Assembly: GCF_003863335.1 (NCBI RefSeq)
Contig: NZ_RRAZ01000005.1
Location: 1 to 64,000, forward strand
Length of the DNA: 64,000 nucleotides
Direction of reading: 5' to 3'
From: Falsigemmobacter faecalis
Lineage (GTDB): Bacteria > Pseudomonadota > Alphaproteobacteria > Rhodobacterales > Rhodobacteraceae
The notes beneath the pieces were generated by a model, which was given only the letters and a program-made list of their open reading frames with translations, had not been told where the DNA came from and did no database searches. Shown here one piece after another: positions 16,155 through 27,095 of this stretch; position 1 is the stretch's first letter, and every line of letters starts with the position of its first letter. The position numbers and the translations under genes are program-made.

Positions 16155-18173
16155 TCAGAGGGTTGCGGCGAGGCGGGCGGCCTGGTCGATGGCGCGTTTG
16201 GCGTCGAGTTCCCCCGCCACATCGGCGCCGCCGATGATATGGGGGCTGCGGCCTTCGGCGATCAGCTGATCGGCAAGCCGGCGCAGCGGCTCCTGGCCGG
16301 TGCAGAGCACCACCGTATCGGCGGGCAGCAGTTCCGGGCCGTCGCGGGTGATCACTTCCAGACCTTCCGGCGTGATGCGGCTGTAGCTCATGCCGCCGCG
16401 CATGGTGACGCCCTTCATGGCGAGGGTTGCGCGGTGGATCCAGCCGGTGGTTTTGCCAAGGTGGCGGCCGGGTTTCTCGGCCTTGCGCTGCACCAGCGTG
16501 ACCTGACGGGCGGGGGGCTGCGGCTGCGGGCCTTCGGGTGCAAGGCCGCCCGCGGTCAGAGCGGGATCGCCGACGCCCCATTCCTCATTCCAGAGGTTAA
16601 TATTGAGGCTGGGGCTTTCGCCCTGATGGGTGAGATATTCCGCCACATCAAAGCCGATGCCGCCGGCGCCTGCGATGACCACCCGCCCGCCTGCCGGGGC
16701 GCCGTTCAGCAGCTCTGCGTAGCCAAGGACAGTGGCACCGGCCTCTGTCGGGATGCCGGGATCGCGCGGGGTGATGCCGGTGGCGATGAGGATCTCCTCG
16801 AAATCCGCCAGCAGATCGGGGCGGGCTTCGGTATTGAGCTGCAGATCGACACCGGAGGCGGTGAGCATGGTGGCGAACCAGTCGACAAGGCCGCTGAACT
16901 CTTCTTTGCCGGGGATTTTCCGGGCGAGGTTCAGCTGTCCGCCGATATATGCGCCGCGCTCAAAGAGGGTCACCTGGTGGCCGCGCCCGGCGGCGGTGAT
17001 GGCGGCGGTCAGCCCTGCGGGGCCTGCGCCCACCACGGCGATGCGTTTGGGCGTGGGGGCGGGGGGATAGCTCAGTTCGGTTTCATGGCAGGCGCGGGGG
17101 TTCACGAGGCAGGAGGTGAGCCGCCCGGAGAAGGTGTGATCAAGGCAGGCCTGATTGCAGCCGATGCAGGGGGCAATTTCCGCAGCCCGTCCGCTTTGGG
17201 CTTTGGCGACGAAATCGGGGTCTGCGAGGAAGGGGCGCGCCATGGAGATCATATCGGCCTCACCCTCTGCGAGGATGGTTTCGGCCACATCGGGGGTATT
17301 GATGCGGTTGGAGGCGATGACCGGGATTGAAACCTCGGGCCGCAGCCGCGCGGTCAGCCAGGCGAAGGCGCGGCGCGGCACCGAGGTGGCGATGGTCGGC
17401 ACCCGCGCCTCATGCCAGCCGATGCCGGTGTTCAGCACCGAGGCCCCCGCCGCCTCGATGGCCTTGGCAAGCTGCACCACCTCAGGCCAGGTGGAGCCAT
17501 TGGGCACCAGATCGATCAGCGAGATCCGGTAGATGACGATGAAGTCCGGGCCCACCGCTTCGCGCACGCGGCGCACCACCTCGACCGGCAGGCGGATGCG
17601 GTTTTCATAGGCACCGCCCCAGTCGTCGGTTCTGCGGTTGGTGTGCTGCACGATGAACTGATTGAGGAAATAGCCCTCGGATCCCATGACCTCAACGCCG
17701 TCATAACCTGCTTCCTGGGCGCGGGTGGCGGCGGTGACGATGTCAGCGATCTGCTTTTCAATCCCCTCGGCATCAAGCTCAACCGGGGTGAAGGGCGAGA
17801 TCGGGGATTTCACCGCTGAGGCCGAAACGCAGCCCTTGCCATAGGCATAGCGGCCCGCATGCAGGATCTGCATGGCGATGCGGCCGCCTGCGGCATGGAC
17901 GCGGTCGGTGACGATGCGGTGGTTGGCGATGTCGTCCCCGGTAAAAAGTCCCGCCGCGCCGGGAAAGACCCCGCCTTCGCGGTTCGGGGCCATACCGCCC
18001 GTGACCATCAGACCCACGCCACCGCGCGCGCGGGTGGCATAGAACTCCGCCACGCGGTTCCAGTCGCCGGTTTCTTCAAGCCCGGTGTGCATGGATCCCA
18101 TCAGCACGCGGTTGCGCAAAGGCACGCCGCTGAGGGTGATCGGCTGCGAGAGCAGGGGGTAATGGCTGGTCAT
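16155..18173 (-). CDS. NADPH-dependent 2,4-dienoyl-CoA reductase-like flavoenzyme (FadH family)
   Basis: 672 residues, the length of E. coli FadH. Residues 1 to about 370 are an Old Yellow Enzyme-type FMN barrel. The [4Fe-4S] ligands are in CIGCNQACLD...C (about 335-350, C-x2-C-x3-C-x11-C). A Rossmann domain begins IAVVGAGPAGLTAAITA and a second one at VVIAGAGGIGFDVAEYL. Start at 18173 (MTSHYPLL) chosen by family alignment. Substrate may be dienoyl-CoA or another enone; several Rhodobacterales paralogues exist, so the exact role is open. Confidence 0.87.
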   Translation of the reverse strand: MTSHYPLLSQPITLSGVPLRNRVLMGSMHTGLEETGDWNRVAEFYATRARGGVGLMVTGGMAPNREGGVFPGAAGLFTGDDIANHRIVTDRVHAAGGRIAMQILHAGRYAYGKGCVSASAVKSPISPFTPVELDAEGIEKQIADIVTAATRAQEAGYDGVEVMGSEGYFLNQFIVQHTNRRTDDWGGAYENRIRLPVEVVRRVREAVGPDFIVIYRISLIDLVPNGSTWPEVVQLAKAIEAAGASVLNTGIGWHEARVPTIATSVPRRAFAWLTARLRPEVSIPVIASNRINTPDVAETILAEGEADMISMARPFLADPDFVAKAQSGRAAEIAPCIGCNQACLDHTFSGRLTSCLVNPRACHETELSYPPAPTPKRIAVVGAGPAGLTAAITAAGRGHQVTLFERGAYIGGQLNLARKIPGKEEFSGLVDWFATMLTASGVDLQLNTEARPDLLADFEEILIATGITPRDPGIPTEAGATVLGYAELLNGAPAGGRVVIAGAGGIGFDVAEYLTHQGESPSLNINLWNEEWGVGDPALTAGGLAPEGPQPQPPARQVTLVQRKAEKPGRHLGKTTGWIHRATLAMKGVTMRGGMSYSRITPEGLEVITRDGPELLPADTVVLCTGQEPLRRLADQLIAEGRSPHIIGGADVAGELDAKRAIDQAARLAATL

Positions 18174-18242
18174 GGCTGGTCCTCCGGCGCGCAGGTTGCG
18201 CGAGGGGGCGGTTTCTGTCACGGGGGAACCTAGCGTCAGTCC

Positions 18243-18830
18243 TCAGCTCTCAAGCTCGGAGGAGGGGATGATCGGGAAAAACTGACCGCCCGAGCGGATG
18301 CCAAACCAGCTTTGACCCGCGTGCCCGGCATGTTCGCCCAGATCCACGAGGCGGTAAAAGCTTTTGCGGTCGATCCGTGCCTCAAGGCCGCGGCGGATCA
18401 TGACATAGGGTGCCGGCTCACCGCTGTCGGTGTCGCGGGTGACGCGGATCGGATGCTCCGGCCCGGCGGTCACTTCGTCATCGACATGGGTCGTGAAGGT
18501 CAGGCTTTGATCGGGGCCGGGGTTCTGAAGGCGGAAATCCACCGCCATGAAGGGGGCGTCTTCGACCCGGATGCCGACCTTCTCAACCGGGGTGACCAGG
18601 AAATATTTCCCGTCCTCCAGCTTCAGGATGGAAGAAAAGAGCTTCACCATCGCCGGGCGGCCAATGGGCGTGCCGAGGTAAAACCAGGTGCCGTCGCGTC
18701 TGATCTCCATATCGAGATCGCCGCAGAAATCGGGGTTCCACAGATGGACCGGCGGCGGCCCTTTGCGGGCGCTGTCGCCTGCGGCCTGCATCAGGCTGTC
18801 AGCATTCGGGGTCTGCGGTTTCTCAGTCAT
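18243..18830 (-). CDS. DUF1285 domain protein
   Basis: 195 residues from the ATG at 18830 (MTEKPQTP); an alternative ATG at 18878 has no better ribosome site. The block PPVHLWNPDFCGDLDMEIRR followed by WFYLGTPIGRPAMVKLFSSIL and the end WFGIRSGGQFFPI are characteristic of DUF1285. Function unknown. Often, as here, it sits back-to-back with a moxR operon in Rhodobacterales, sharing a 70-base promoter region. Confidence 0.85.
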   Translation of the reverse strand: MTEKPQTPNADSLMQAAGDSARKGPPPVHLWNPDFCGDLDMEIRRDGTWFYLGTPIGRPAMVKLFSSILKLEDGKYFLVTPVEKVGIRVEDAPFMAVDFRLQNPGPDQSLTFTTHVDDEVTAGPEHPIRVTRDTDSGEPAPYVMIRRGLEARIDRKSFYRLVDLGEHAGHAGQSWFGIRSGGQFFPIIPSSELES

Positions 18831-18902
18831 CACCAGTTTGCCATTTGTAACGGGGCGCCAAGTTTGATTGACTGACATATAGGGACCCTTGCGGAGAATG
18901 TC

Positions 18903-19900
<998 letters not shown>

Positions 19901-19904
<4 letters not shown>

Positions 19905-20779
19905 CCGAGCGCATGGCGCTGCGCCCGCAGGCCGAAGGCTTTGCTGCCGCCCTGCCGCCCCTGATGGCGGCGGCTGAGCGGCTGGCGGCCTCGGTGCTGA
20001 CGGGGGGGCATGGCCGGGCGCGGGCGGGGCGCGGCGAAGAGTTCTGGCAGTTTCGCGCCGCCACCGCCGGGGATGCCATGCGCCAGATCGACTGGCGCCG
20101 CTCGGCGCGGTCAGACCAAAGCTTTGTGCGTGAGACCGAATGGCAGTCGGCGCAGTCGGTGCTGCTTTGGGTCGATCCCTCGCAGGCGATGAGCTTTGCG
20201 GGCGCGGGGGCGCATCCGCCGAAATCCCATGTCGCGCGGGTGCTGGCGCTGGCTTTGGCGATCCTTCTGCTGCGCGGAGGCGAGCGGGTCGGGCTTCTCG
20301 ATCCGGCTTTGCCGGCCGGGGCCGGTCTGGTGCAGCGCGAGCGGCTTTTTCAGGCGCTTGAGGGCCTGAGCAGCGAGGCCGATTACGGCAGCCCTCCGGC
20401 GGGGCCGCTGCCTGCGCGGGGGCGGGCGGTGCTGATCTCTGATTTCTTCGCCGATCCCGCGCCTTTGCAGGCGTTTCTGGCGCGGGCAGCGGATCAGGGG
20501 GTGCGTGGCGCCCTGGTGCAGCTGCTCGATCCGGCGGAGCATGGCTTTCCCTTTGCGGGCCGCACGCGGTTCGAATCGATGTCGGGTGCTTTGCGGCACG
20601 ACACTTTGCAGGCGGGTGATCTGCGCGGGGCCTATCTTGCGCGGCTCGAAGAGCGTCAGGCCCTGCTCAGCGGGATGGCGGCGGCGGCGGGCTGGCAGTT
20701 TCACAGCCATTCGACGGGGGCCCCTGCGGCCTCGGTGCTGCTGTGGCTTTACCGCGCGCTTGAGCAAAGGGCGGGCTGA
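19901..20779 (+). CDS. DUF58 domain protein
   Basis: 292 residues. The DUF58 core contains GRGEEFWQFRAATAGDAMRQIDWRRSARSD and VRETEWQSAQSVLLWVDPSQAM (an acidic, MIDAS-like strand). It is the usual partner of MoxR. Start overlaps moxR by four bases, indicating coupled translation. Probably an adaptor for the membrane proteins encoded next. Confidence 0.88.
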
Positions 20780-20782
20780 GGG

Positions 20783-23542
20783 ATGTGGATGCCGCTCAAT
20801 CTGGCGTTCAGCGCGCCTTTGCTGCTCTGGGGGCTGCTGCTGCTGCCGGTGCTGTGGTGGTTTCTGCGCGCCCTGCCGCCCGCGCCGCAGCGCCGCCGTT
20901 TCCCGGGGATCGTGCTGCTGGACGGTCTGCGCGACCGCCGACCTGAGGCAGAGCGCACCCCCTGGCCACTGATGCTGCTGCGGATGCTGGCGCTGGCGGC
21001 GCTGATCATCGGGCTGGCGGGACCCATCCTGAACCCCGAACCCCAGGAGGAGGCTGAGGGCCCTCTGGTCGTGCTGATCGACGGCACCTTTGCCGATGCC
21101 CGGGACTGGCCGCAGCGCCTTGCCCGGGCAGAGACGGCGCTGGCCGCGGCGGGTCGTCAGGGCCGCACGGCGGCGCTGGTGCAGCTGACCGATCTGCCGC
21201 CGGGCGATCTGATCTTTCAGCCCGCAGAGGCGCAGTCCGCGCGGCTGGCAGGCCTGACCCCCGCTCCCTGGGAGTGGGGGCCGGAGGTGGTGGACCTGGC
21301 CGCGAAAATTCCCGAAGGCGCTTCGGTTTTGTGGCTTTCAGACGGGCTGGACCGTCCGGGCCGCTCAGATCTGGCGGCGGCGCTGGGGGGGCGCGCTGAT
21401 CTGAGGGTCTGGCAAAGCCCGCGCCCGCTGACGGGGCTTTCTGCGCCGGTCATCGAAGAAGGCCGGGTCCGGCTGGATCTGCGGCTCTCTGCGCCCGATC
21501 CTGGCCGCGGGGTGACCGTTCTGGCCATTGGTCCCGACCCGTCAGGCGCGGTGCGCGAGCTGGCGCGGGCCGGAGTGACCCTTGGAGAGGGGCTGGTGAC
21601 CCCGGTCAGTTTCACGCTGCCGGCCGAGCTGCGCAACCGCATCACCCGCTTTGAGATTGAGGGGGGGCGGGGGGCGGCCTCTGTCGCGCTGGCCGATGAC
21701 AGCCTGCGGCGGCGCAAGGTGGCGCTGGTCGCTGAGCGTGAGGACCGCGAGGGGCTGCAGCTTCTCTCGAACCTGCACTATCTGCGGGAAGCCCTGGCCC
21801 CGGCTGCCGATCTGAGCGAGGGGGATCTGAGCGATCTTCTGCGCGCAGGCCCCGATGTGGTGGTGCTGGCCGATGTGGCGGTGCTGACCCCCGATGAAGA
21901 GGCGGGCCTGATCGCTTTTGTCGAAAAAGGCGGCCTTCTGCTGCGTTTTGCCGGGCCGAAACTCGCCGCCGCAGCCCTGCCCGAGGGGGAGGACCCCCTG
22001 ATGCCGGTGCGTCTGCGCGCGGGGGGGCGCACGGTGGGCGGCGCCATGAGCTGGGGTGCGCCGCGCGCGCTGGCCGCCTTCCCGGAGGACAGTCCGTTTT
22101 ATGGCCTCAGCATCCCCGATGAGGTCACGGTGCGCGCCCAGGTTCTGGCGCAGCCCGACCCCGATCTGGCGCGGGCGGCCATTGCCATGCTGGCCGACGG
22201 CACGCCGCTGGTGACGCGGGCCACGCGCGGCGCGGGGCAGGTGGTGCTGTTTCATGTGACCGCCAATTCCGACTGGTCGGGCCTGCCGCTCTCGGGCCTC
22301 TTCGTGCAGATGCTCGAGCGGCTGACCATTCTCTCTGCCGCCCCCGGGGCGGAGACCGCCGAAGCCGGGGGCCGCGCCTTTGAGGTGCGCCGCGCCATGG
22401 ACGGCTTCGGGCGGCTGAGCGGCGGAGAGGCGTTTCCCGCCGTCCAGGGTGCCGATCTGGCCGCTGCGCGCCCCGCCGGGGCCGCACGCGAGGGGCTCCC
22501 CCCGGGGATCTATGCCGCGCCCGGCAGCCAGCTGGCGCTGAATATCACCGGTCCGGAGCGGCAGTTCGCAACGGCCCGCTGGCCCGCAGGGCAGGTCATT
22601 GAAGGCGAGGCGACGGCGGCTCCGCCGCAGGCCCTGAAGGGCTGGCTGCTGCTGGCCGCGCTGATTGCGCTGATGCTGGATATTCCGGCCAGTCTTGCGC
22701 TTGCGGGTCGGCTGCGGCACCTGGCGGGGGCTGCGCTGCTGGCGCTTGCGCTGCCCGGGCTCTCTCCGGATCCGGCCATGGCCGATGACCGCCGCGCCGT
22801 GGCCGCTACCTCTGAGGTGGTTCTGGGCTATATCCGCACCGGCAATACCGACCTCGATGCCCGCTCTGAGGCGGGCCTGCGGGGCCTTAGCCTGATCCTC
22901 ACCAATCGCACCACCATTGAGCCGGGCGCGCCGGTGGCCGTTGATCCCGAGAGCGATGAGCTGGCCTTCTTTCCTTTTCTCTACTGGCCGATCACGGCGG
23001 ATGCGGCGATGCCCTCACCCGCGGCTTACCGGCGGCTGAACCAATATCTGCAAACCGGGGGCATGATCCTTTTTGACACCCGCGATGGCGATGTGGCCGA
23101 TTTCGGCGGCGCCACCCCGGAGGGGCGGGCGCTGCAGATGATCGCGCGCCCGCTGCAGATCCCGCCTTTGGAGCCGATTGCCGGGGATCACGTGCTGACG
23201 CGGACTTTTTATCTGCTGCAGGATTTCCCGGGCCGCCACGCCGGGCGCAGCGTCTGGGCCGAAGCCGCGCCCCCCGATGCCGAACGGGCGGAGGGCATGC
23301 CCTTTCGCAACCTCAATGACGGGGTGACCCCGGTGGTGATCGGCGGCAATGACTGGGCCTCGGCCTGGGCGACGGATGCGCGGGGCGTGCCGCTTTATCC
23401 GGTCGGGCGCGGCTTTGCCGGAGAGCGCCAGCGCGAGATGGCCTGGCGCTTTGGCGTCAACCTCATCATGCATGTGCTGACCGGGAATTATAAATCCGAT
23501 CAGGTCCATGTGCCTGCACTTCTGGAAAGGCTGGGACAGTGA
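20783..23542 (+). CDS. BatA-like N-terminal / DUF4159 membrane protein
   Basis: 919 residues. Starts with the aerotolerance-regulator (BatA-type) N-terminus: two membrane helices, AFSAPLLLWGLLLLPVLWW and LMLLRMLALAALIIGLAGPIL. A long extracytoplasmic part follows with Rossmann-like LVVLIDGTFADARDW and VVVLADVAVLTPDEEAG (glutamine-amidotransferase-like fold). Membrane helices at about 615-655 lead to a DUF4159 domain (about 670-919) with LAFFPFLYWPIT and ILFDTRDGD. Role unknown, presumably in envelope integrity as in Bat systems. Confidence 0.82.
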   Translation: MWMPLNLAFSAPLLLWGLLLLPVLWWFLRALPPAPQRRRFPGIVLLDGLRDRRPEAERTPWPLMLLRMLALAALIIGLAGPILNPEPQEEAEGPLVVLIDGTFADARDWPQRLARAETALAAAGRQGRTAALVQLTDLPPGDLIFQPAEAQSARLAGLTPAPWEWGPEVVDLAAKIPEGASVLWLSDGLDRPGRSDLAAALGGRADLRVWQSPRPLTGLSAPVIEEGRVRLDLRLSAPDPGRGVTVLAIGPDPSGAVRELARAGVTLGEGLVTPVSFTLPAELRNRITRFEIEGGRGAASVALADDSLRRRKVALVAEREDREGLQLLSNLHYLREALAPAADLSEGDLSDLLRAGPDVVVLADVAVLTPDEEAGLIAFVEKGGLLLRFAGPKLAAAALPEGEDPLMPVRLRAGGRTVGGAMSWGAPRALAAFPEDSPFYGLSIPDEVTVRAQVLAQPDPDLARAAIAMLADGTPLVTRATRGAGQVVLFHVTANSDWSGLPLSGLFVQMLERLTILSAAPGAETAEAGGRAFEVRRAMDGFGRLSGGEAFPAVQGADLAAARPAGAAREGLPPGIYAAPGSQLALNITGPERQFATARWPAGQVIEGEATAAPPQALKGWLLLAALIALMLDIPASLALAGRLRHLAGAALLALALPGLSPDPAMADDRRAVAATSEVVLGYIRTGNTDLDARSEAGLRGLSLILTNRTTIEPGAPVAVDPESDELAFFPFLYWPITADAAMPSPAAYRRLNQYLQTGGMILFDTRDGDVADFGGATPEGRALQMIARPLQIPPLEPIAGDHVLTRTFYLLQDFPGRHAGRSVWAEAAPPDAERAEGMPFRNLNDGVTPVVIGGNDWASAWATDARGVPLYPVGRGFAGERQREMAWRFGVNLIMHVLTGNYKSDQVHVPALLERLGQ

Positions 23543-25620
23543 TCTTTGCGCTGATCTGGGATCCGCTTCTGCCGCTCTGGCTGCTGGCTGCCCTGGGCGG
23601 GCTGGCCCTTCTGCTGACAGCCCTGGCGCTGTGGAAGCGGATGGCGGGCGGGATCTGGCGGGCTTTGGCCTTTGCGGCGCTGCTTGCGGCGCTGGCCAAT
23701 CCGTCGCTGCGCGAAGAGGACCGGCTGGCGCTCTCTGACATCGCGCTGATCCTGGTGGATGACAGCGCCAGCCAGCAGATCGCGGGACGCCCCGATCAGA
23801 CCGCCGCCGCGCTTGCGGCACTGCAGAGCCGTCTGGCCGCGCAATCCGGTCTGGAGGTGGAGGTCCGCCGCATCCCCGATCAGCCCGAGACGGCGGATGC
23901 CGCCGAAGGGGGCACCTTCGCCATGGCGCATCTCGCCGAGGCCATGGCCGGGATCCCGCGGGAGCGGCTGGCCGCGGTCTTTCTGATCTCGGACGGTCAG
24001 GTCCATGATGCCTCCCGCGCGCCGGATCTGCCCGCGCCTTTGCATCTTCTTCTGACCGGAGAGCCGCAGGACTGGGACCGCCGTCTGGTGATCAAAACCG
24101 CGCCACCCTTTGCGGTTATGGGCGAGCCGGTGCAGATCGTTTTGCGCATTGAGGATCAGGGCCGCGTGCCGGCGGACCTCTCGGGAGAGGCCGTGCTGAC
24201 CCTGCGCCTGGGCGCAGAGCCGCCCCTGGCGCTGCGCGTGCCGGTGGGCCGGGATGTCGAACTGCCGCTGACGCTGCCTCATGCGGGGATGAATGTGGTG
24301 CAGCTCGCGCTGGAGATGGCCCCGGGGGAGTTGACCGACCGCAACAATGCCGCCGTGCTGCGCATCAATGGCGTGCGCGACCGGCTGCGGGTGCTGCTGG
24401 TCTCGGGCGAGCCCCATGCCGGAGAGCGGGTCTGGCGCAACCTGCTGAAATCCGATGCCTCGGTGGATCTGGTGCATTTCACCATTCTGCGCCCGCCGGA
24501 AAAGCAGGATGGTGTGCCGGTCTCGGAGTTGTCGCTGATCGCTTTTCCGGTGCGCGAACTCTTCGTCGATAAGATCCGCGAATTTGATCTGATCATCTTT
24601 GACCGCTACCGCCGCCGGGGCATCATGCCCATGGCCTATATGGAAAATGTCCGCGACTATGTGCGCGAGGGCGGCGCGGTGCTGATCTCGGCAGGACCGG
24701 AGTTCGGCACCGCCGACAGCCTCTGGCGCTCGCCTCTCGCCGAGATCCTGCCGGTCGAGCCCACAAGCCGCGTGCTGGAAGAAGGTTTCCGCCCGGTGCT
24801 GACCGATCTCGGCCGCCGTCACCCGGTGACCATGGGGCTGGATGCGGCCTATCAGCCCGACGGCTGGGGCCGCTGGTTCCGCCAGATTGATCTGCGCGCC
24901 ACCGGCGGGCAGGTGGTGATGGAGGGCCAGGGAGACCGCCCGCTTCTGGTGCTGGACCGGGTGGGCGAGGGCCGGGTGGGGATGCTGGCTTCCGATCAGA
25001 TCTGGCTCTGGGGCCGGGGCTATGAGGGCGGCGGCCCGCAGCTGGAGCTGCTGCGCCGTCTTGCGCATTGGACGATGAAAGAGCCTGAGCTGGAAGAAGA
25101 GACCCTGACCGCCAGTTCGCGCGGGCTGTCGGTCACGATTGAGCGCCACACCCTTGGCGCGGCTCCGGGCGCGGTTGAGATCACATCGCCGGGGGGCAGC
25201 CGCATGGATCTGACGCTCTCGGAGGTCTCTCCGGGGCTTTGGCGCGGCACCTGGCAGGCCCCGGAAATCGGGCTTTATCAGATGCGGGAGGGGGATCACC
25301 GCGGGGTCTTTGCGCTGGGCCATGCCGCCCCGCGGGAGTTCGTCGGCACCATCGCCTCTGAGGCGCCTTTGCACGACGTGCTGAAAGCCTCCGGCGGCGG
25401 GGTGCAGCGGCTGAGCGAGGGGCTGCCCGACATCCGCCGCGTCAGCGAGGGCCGCGCCGCCTTTGGCCGCGGCTGGCTGGGCGTGCCCTACCGCGAGGCC
25501 TTTGCCACCCAGGATCTGCGCATCCGCCCTGCGCTGCCGCCCTTCGCCTGGGCTTTGCTGATCGCCGCCCTGATCCTGACCGCCTGGCTGCGGGAGGGCC
25601 GCATGGGCCGCAGGCGCTGA
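23539..25620 (+). CDS. Large membrane protein of the MoxR operon (amidotransferase-like fold)
   Basis: 693 residues, GTG start overlapping the previous gene by GTGA. Two N-terminal helices (LIWDPLLPLWLLAALGGLAL and IWRALAFAALLAALANP), then a vWA-like ILVDDSASQQIAG with an incomplete MIDAS (D-D-S-A-S). Further on, LRVLLVSGEPHAGERVWRNLLKS and a class-I amidotransferase-like stretch FDLIIFDRYRRRG with no catalytic Cys. One C-terminal helix (FAWALLIAALILTAWL). It is the last gene of the operon, and paralogous in layout to the preceding protein. Confidence 0.8.
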   Translation: MIFALIWDPLLPLWLLAALGGLALLLTALALWKRMAGGIWRALAFAALLAALANPSLREEDRLALSDIALILVDDSASQQIAGRPDQTAAALAALQSRLAAQSGLEVEVRRIPDQPETADAAEGGTFAMAHLAEAMAGIPRERLAAVFLISDGQVHDASRAPDLPAPLHLLLTGEPQDWDRRLVIKTAPPFAVMGEPVQIVLRIEDQGRVPADLSGEAVLTLRLGAEPPLALRVPVGRDVELPLTLPHAGMNVVQLALEMAPGELTDRNNAAVLRINGVRDRLRVLLVSGEPHAGERVWRNLLKSDASVDLVHFTILRPPEKQDGVPVSELSLIAFPVRELFVDKIREFDLIIFDRYRRRGIMPMAYMENVRDYVREGGAVLISAGPEFGTADSLWRSPLAEILPVEPTSRVLEEGFRPVLTDLGRRHPVTMGLDAAYQPDGWGRWFRQIDLRATGGQVVMEGQGDRPLLVLDRVGEGRVGMLASDQIWLWGRGYEGGGPQLELLRRLAHWTMKEPELEEETLTASSRGLSVTIERHTLGAAPGAVEITSPGGSRMDLTLSEVSPGLWRGTWQAPEIGLYQMREGDHRGVFALGHAAPREFVGTIASEAPLHDVLKASGGGVQRLSEGLPDIRRVSEGRAAFGRGWLGVPYREAFATQDLRIRPALPPFAWALLIAALILTAWLREGRMGRRR

Positions 25621-25686
25621 GGCCTGCCCGGCATCGCCGCCAGTGCGGTGCTGTCGGATGGGTGAGGGCCTGATCCCTTAACCGAT

Positions 25687-25718
25687 CTGTTGGCGGCTGC
25701 GTCTCTCACCGCCAACAG
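25687..25718. terminator. Perfect 10-bp stem-loop between convergent genes
   Basis: CTGTTGGCGG / CCGCCAACAG with a 12-base loop, between the moxR operon and the M23 gene. It has no T-tract on either side, so terminator function is a guess from position and symmetry. Confidence 0.5.
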
Positions 25719-25736
25719 TCCGCGTGCGCAGGGGCG

Positions 25737-26600
25737 TTAAGCCCGCCGAAGCCCCTCGGGCAGGCGCAGCAGAAGGCCGGGGTCGGGGCAGATGTCATCC
25801 CAGACCGCCATCAGGCTCTCATGGCCGACGCCGAAGAAATTGCCCGACTGCTCCAGCAGATCGGACATGATCTGGAAATGCAGATGCGGCGACCAGCCGC
25901 CGTTCTCATGCCAGTCGCCGAAATGCGCGATCGGCTGCCCGGCCTCGATGCTGTCCCCCGGTTGCACCAGGCTTGGCAGTGTGTCGGCGAGATGGCCGTA
26001 AAGCGTGAAGAAGGGCAGACCGCCGCCGTCATGCTCAAGGATCAGCGTATGGCCATAATCCAGCGGATCGGCGTTATAGCTGACCGAGCGCACCACGCCC
26101 GGCAGCGGCGCATAGACCGGGGTCAGGGCGGGGGCGAAAATATCGATGCCCAGATGCACCTGCCGCCGCTCAGGGCTGGCGGCATCGGCGAATTGATCCG
26201 AGGCATAACAGCTGCGCTTTTCGCCGCGCGGGCCGGTGCCATAGGGCAGCTGCAGCGCCTCAAACCAGGCATCAAAAGCGCGGTCGGAATATTCCGGCAT
26301 CGACGGATCACTGCCATCGGCGCGCAACAGCCGCGCATTGCTGTGATCGGGCAGCGGGCGCACCACGGGCTGCACCTCGGCGGTGCTGAGCCAGGCCTTC
26401 AGCTTCGTGACGCCGGGCACCGCCTCACCGCCCGCAGCTTTGCGCAAAATTGCGCGCAGAACGCCCTGATCGACCTGCGCAAGACGGGCCTGCACCGCAG
26501 CAGAAGACGCCCCGATCAGCGCCTCAAGCTTTTCCGGCGCGACGCCGGACTGCAAAAGCGCGGTATAAAGATCGGCGACATCGGGCAGGACTTCGGTCAT
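25737..26600 (-). CDS. Stand-alone M23-type (LytM-fold) peptidase module
   Basis: 287 residues. The M23 core is HLGIDIFAPALTPVYAPLPGVV (about 149-170), YGHTLILEH, FFTLYGHLA and HLHFQIMSDLL (about 236-246), which supply the H-x3-D and H-x-H zinc ligands. No signal peptide. The start at 26600 is chosen because GAGGAG lies six bases upstream. The block ENGGWSPHLHFQ...CPDPGLLL closely recalls the M23 module embedded in large class-III aminotransferase/kinase fusion proteins, rather than a secreted peptidoglycan hydrolase. The substrate is therefore doubtful. Confidence 0.8.
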   Translation of the reverse strand: MTEVLPDVADLYTALLQSGVAPEKLEALIGASSAAVQARLAQVDQGVLRAILRKAAGGEAVPGVTKLKAWLSTAEVQPVVRPLPDHSNARLLRADGSDPSMPEYSDRAFDAWFEALQLPYGTGPRGEKRSCYASDQFADAASPERRQVHLGIDIFAPALTPVYAPLPGVVRSVSYNADPLDYGHTLILEHDGGGLPFFTLYGHLADTLPSLVQPGDSIEAGQPIAHFGDWHENGGWSPHLHFQIMSDLLEQSGNFFGVGHESLMAVWDDICPDPGLLLRLPEGLRRA

Positions 26601-26725
26601 TCTCATCTCCTCGGGCAGGCTGTGGCGCAGAGTGGCGCGCCTGGCCTTGATTTGGCAAGAGGGAGCCGGACGTCCCCGACAGGGTTGGTCCGGGCAGGAG
26701 ACACACATCAGGGAGGAGAGCCGAT

Positions 26726-27010
26726 ATGCGACTGACCGACCCGGAAATTGAGACCGCGCTGGCGGAGTTGACGGCAGACTGGCGCAGCGATGGCGCGGCT
26801 TTGTTTCTGCGCGTCACCCGGCGCGACTTCGCCTCGGCGCTGGCGCTGGTGACGCAGGTGGGGGCGGCCGCTGAGGCGCAGAACCATCATCCGGACGTTA
26901 CGCTTGGGTGGGGATACTGCAGCTTTCGGCTGACCACGCATTCGGATGGTGGGCTTACCGCGAAAGATTTGAAGCTTGCGCGGGCCATTGACGCAATAAT
27001 CGCATCATAA
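26726..27010 (+). CDS. phhB: 4a-hydroxytetrahydrobiopterin dehydratase (PCD)
   Basis: 94 residues, normal length. Contains [29 protein letters not shown], with the catalytic HH pair and later His, and the end [10 protein letters not shown]. It dehydrates 4a-hydroxy-tetrahydropterin from phenylalanine hydroxylase; no phhA nearby, and many alphaproteobacteria keep a lone copy. It starts in the region divergent from the M23 gene. Confidence 0.93.
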   Translation: MRLTDPEIETALAELTADWRSDGAALFLRVTRRDFASALALVTQVGAAAEAQNHHPDVTLGWGYCSFRLTTHSDGGLTAKDLKLARAIDAIIAS

Positions 27011-27095
27011 AGATCGGTCGGGGCGACAGCATTGCTCTTGCCCCGCGCTCTTTGCGGGCTTATCCCATGCCGAGCCAGTTGCGAAGGATAACCCC

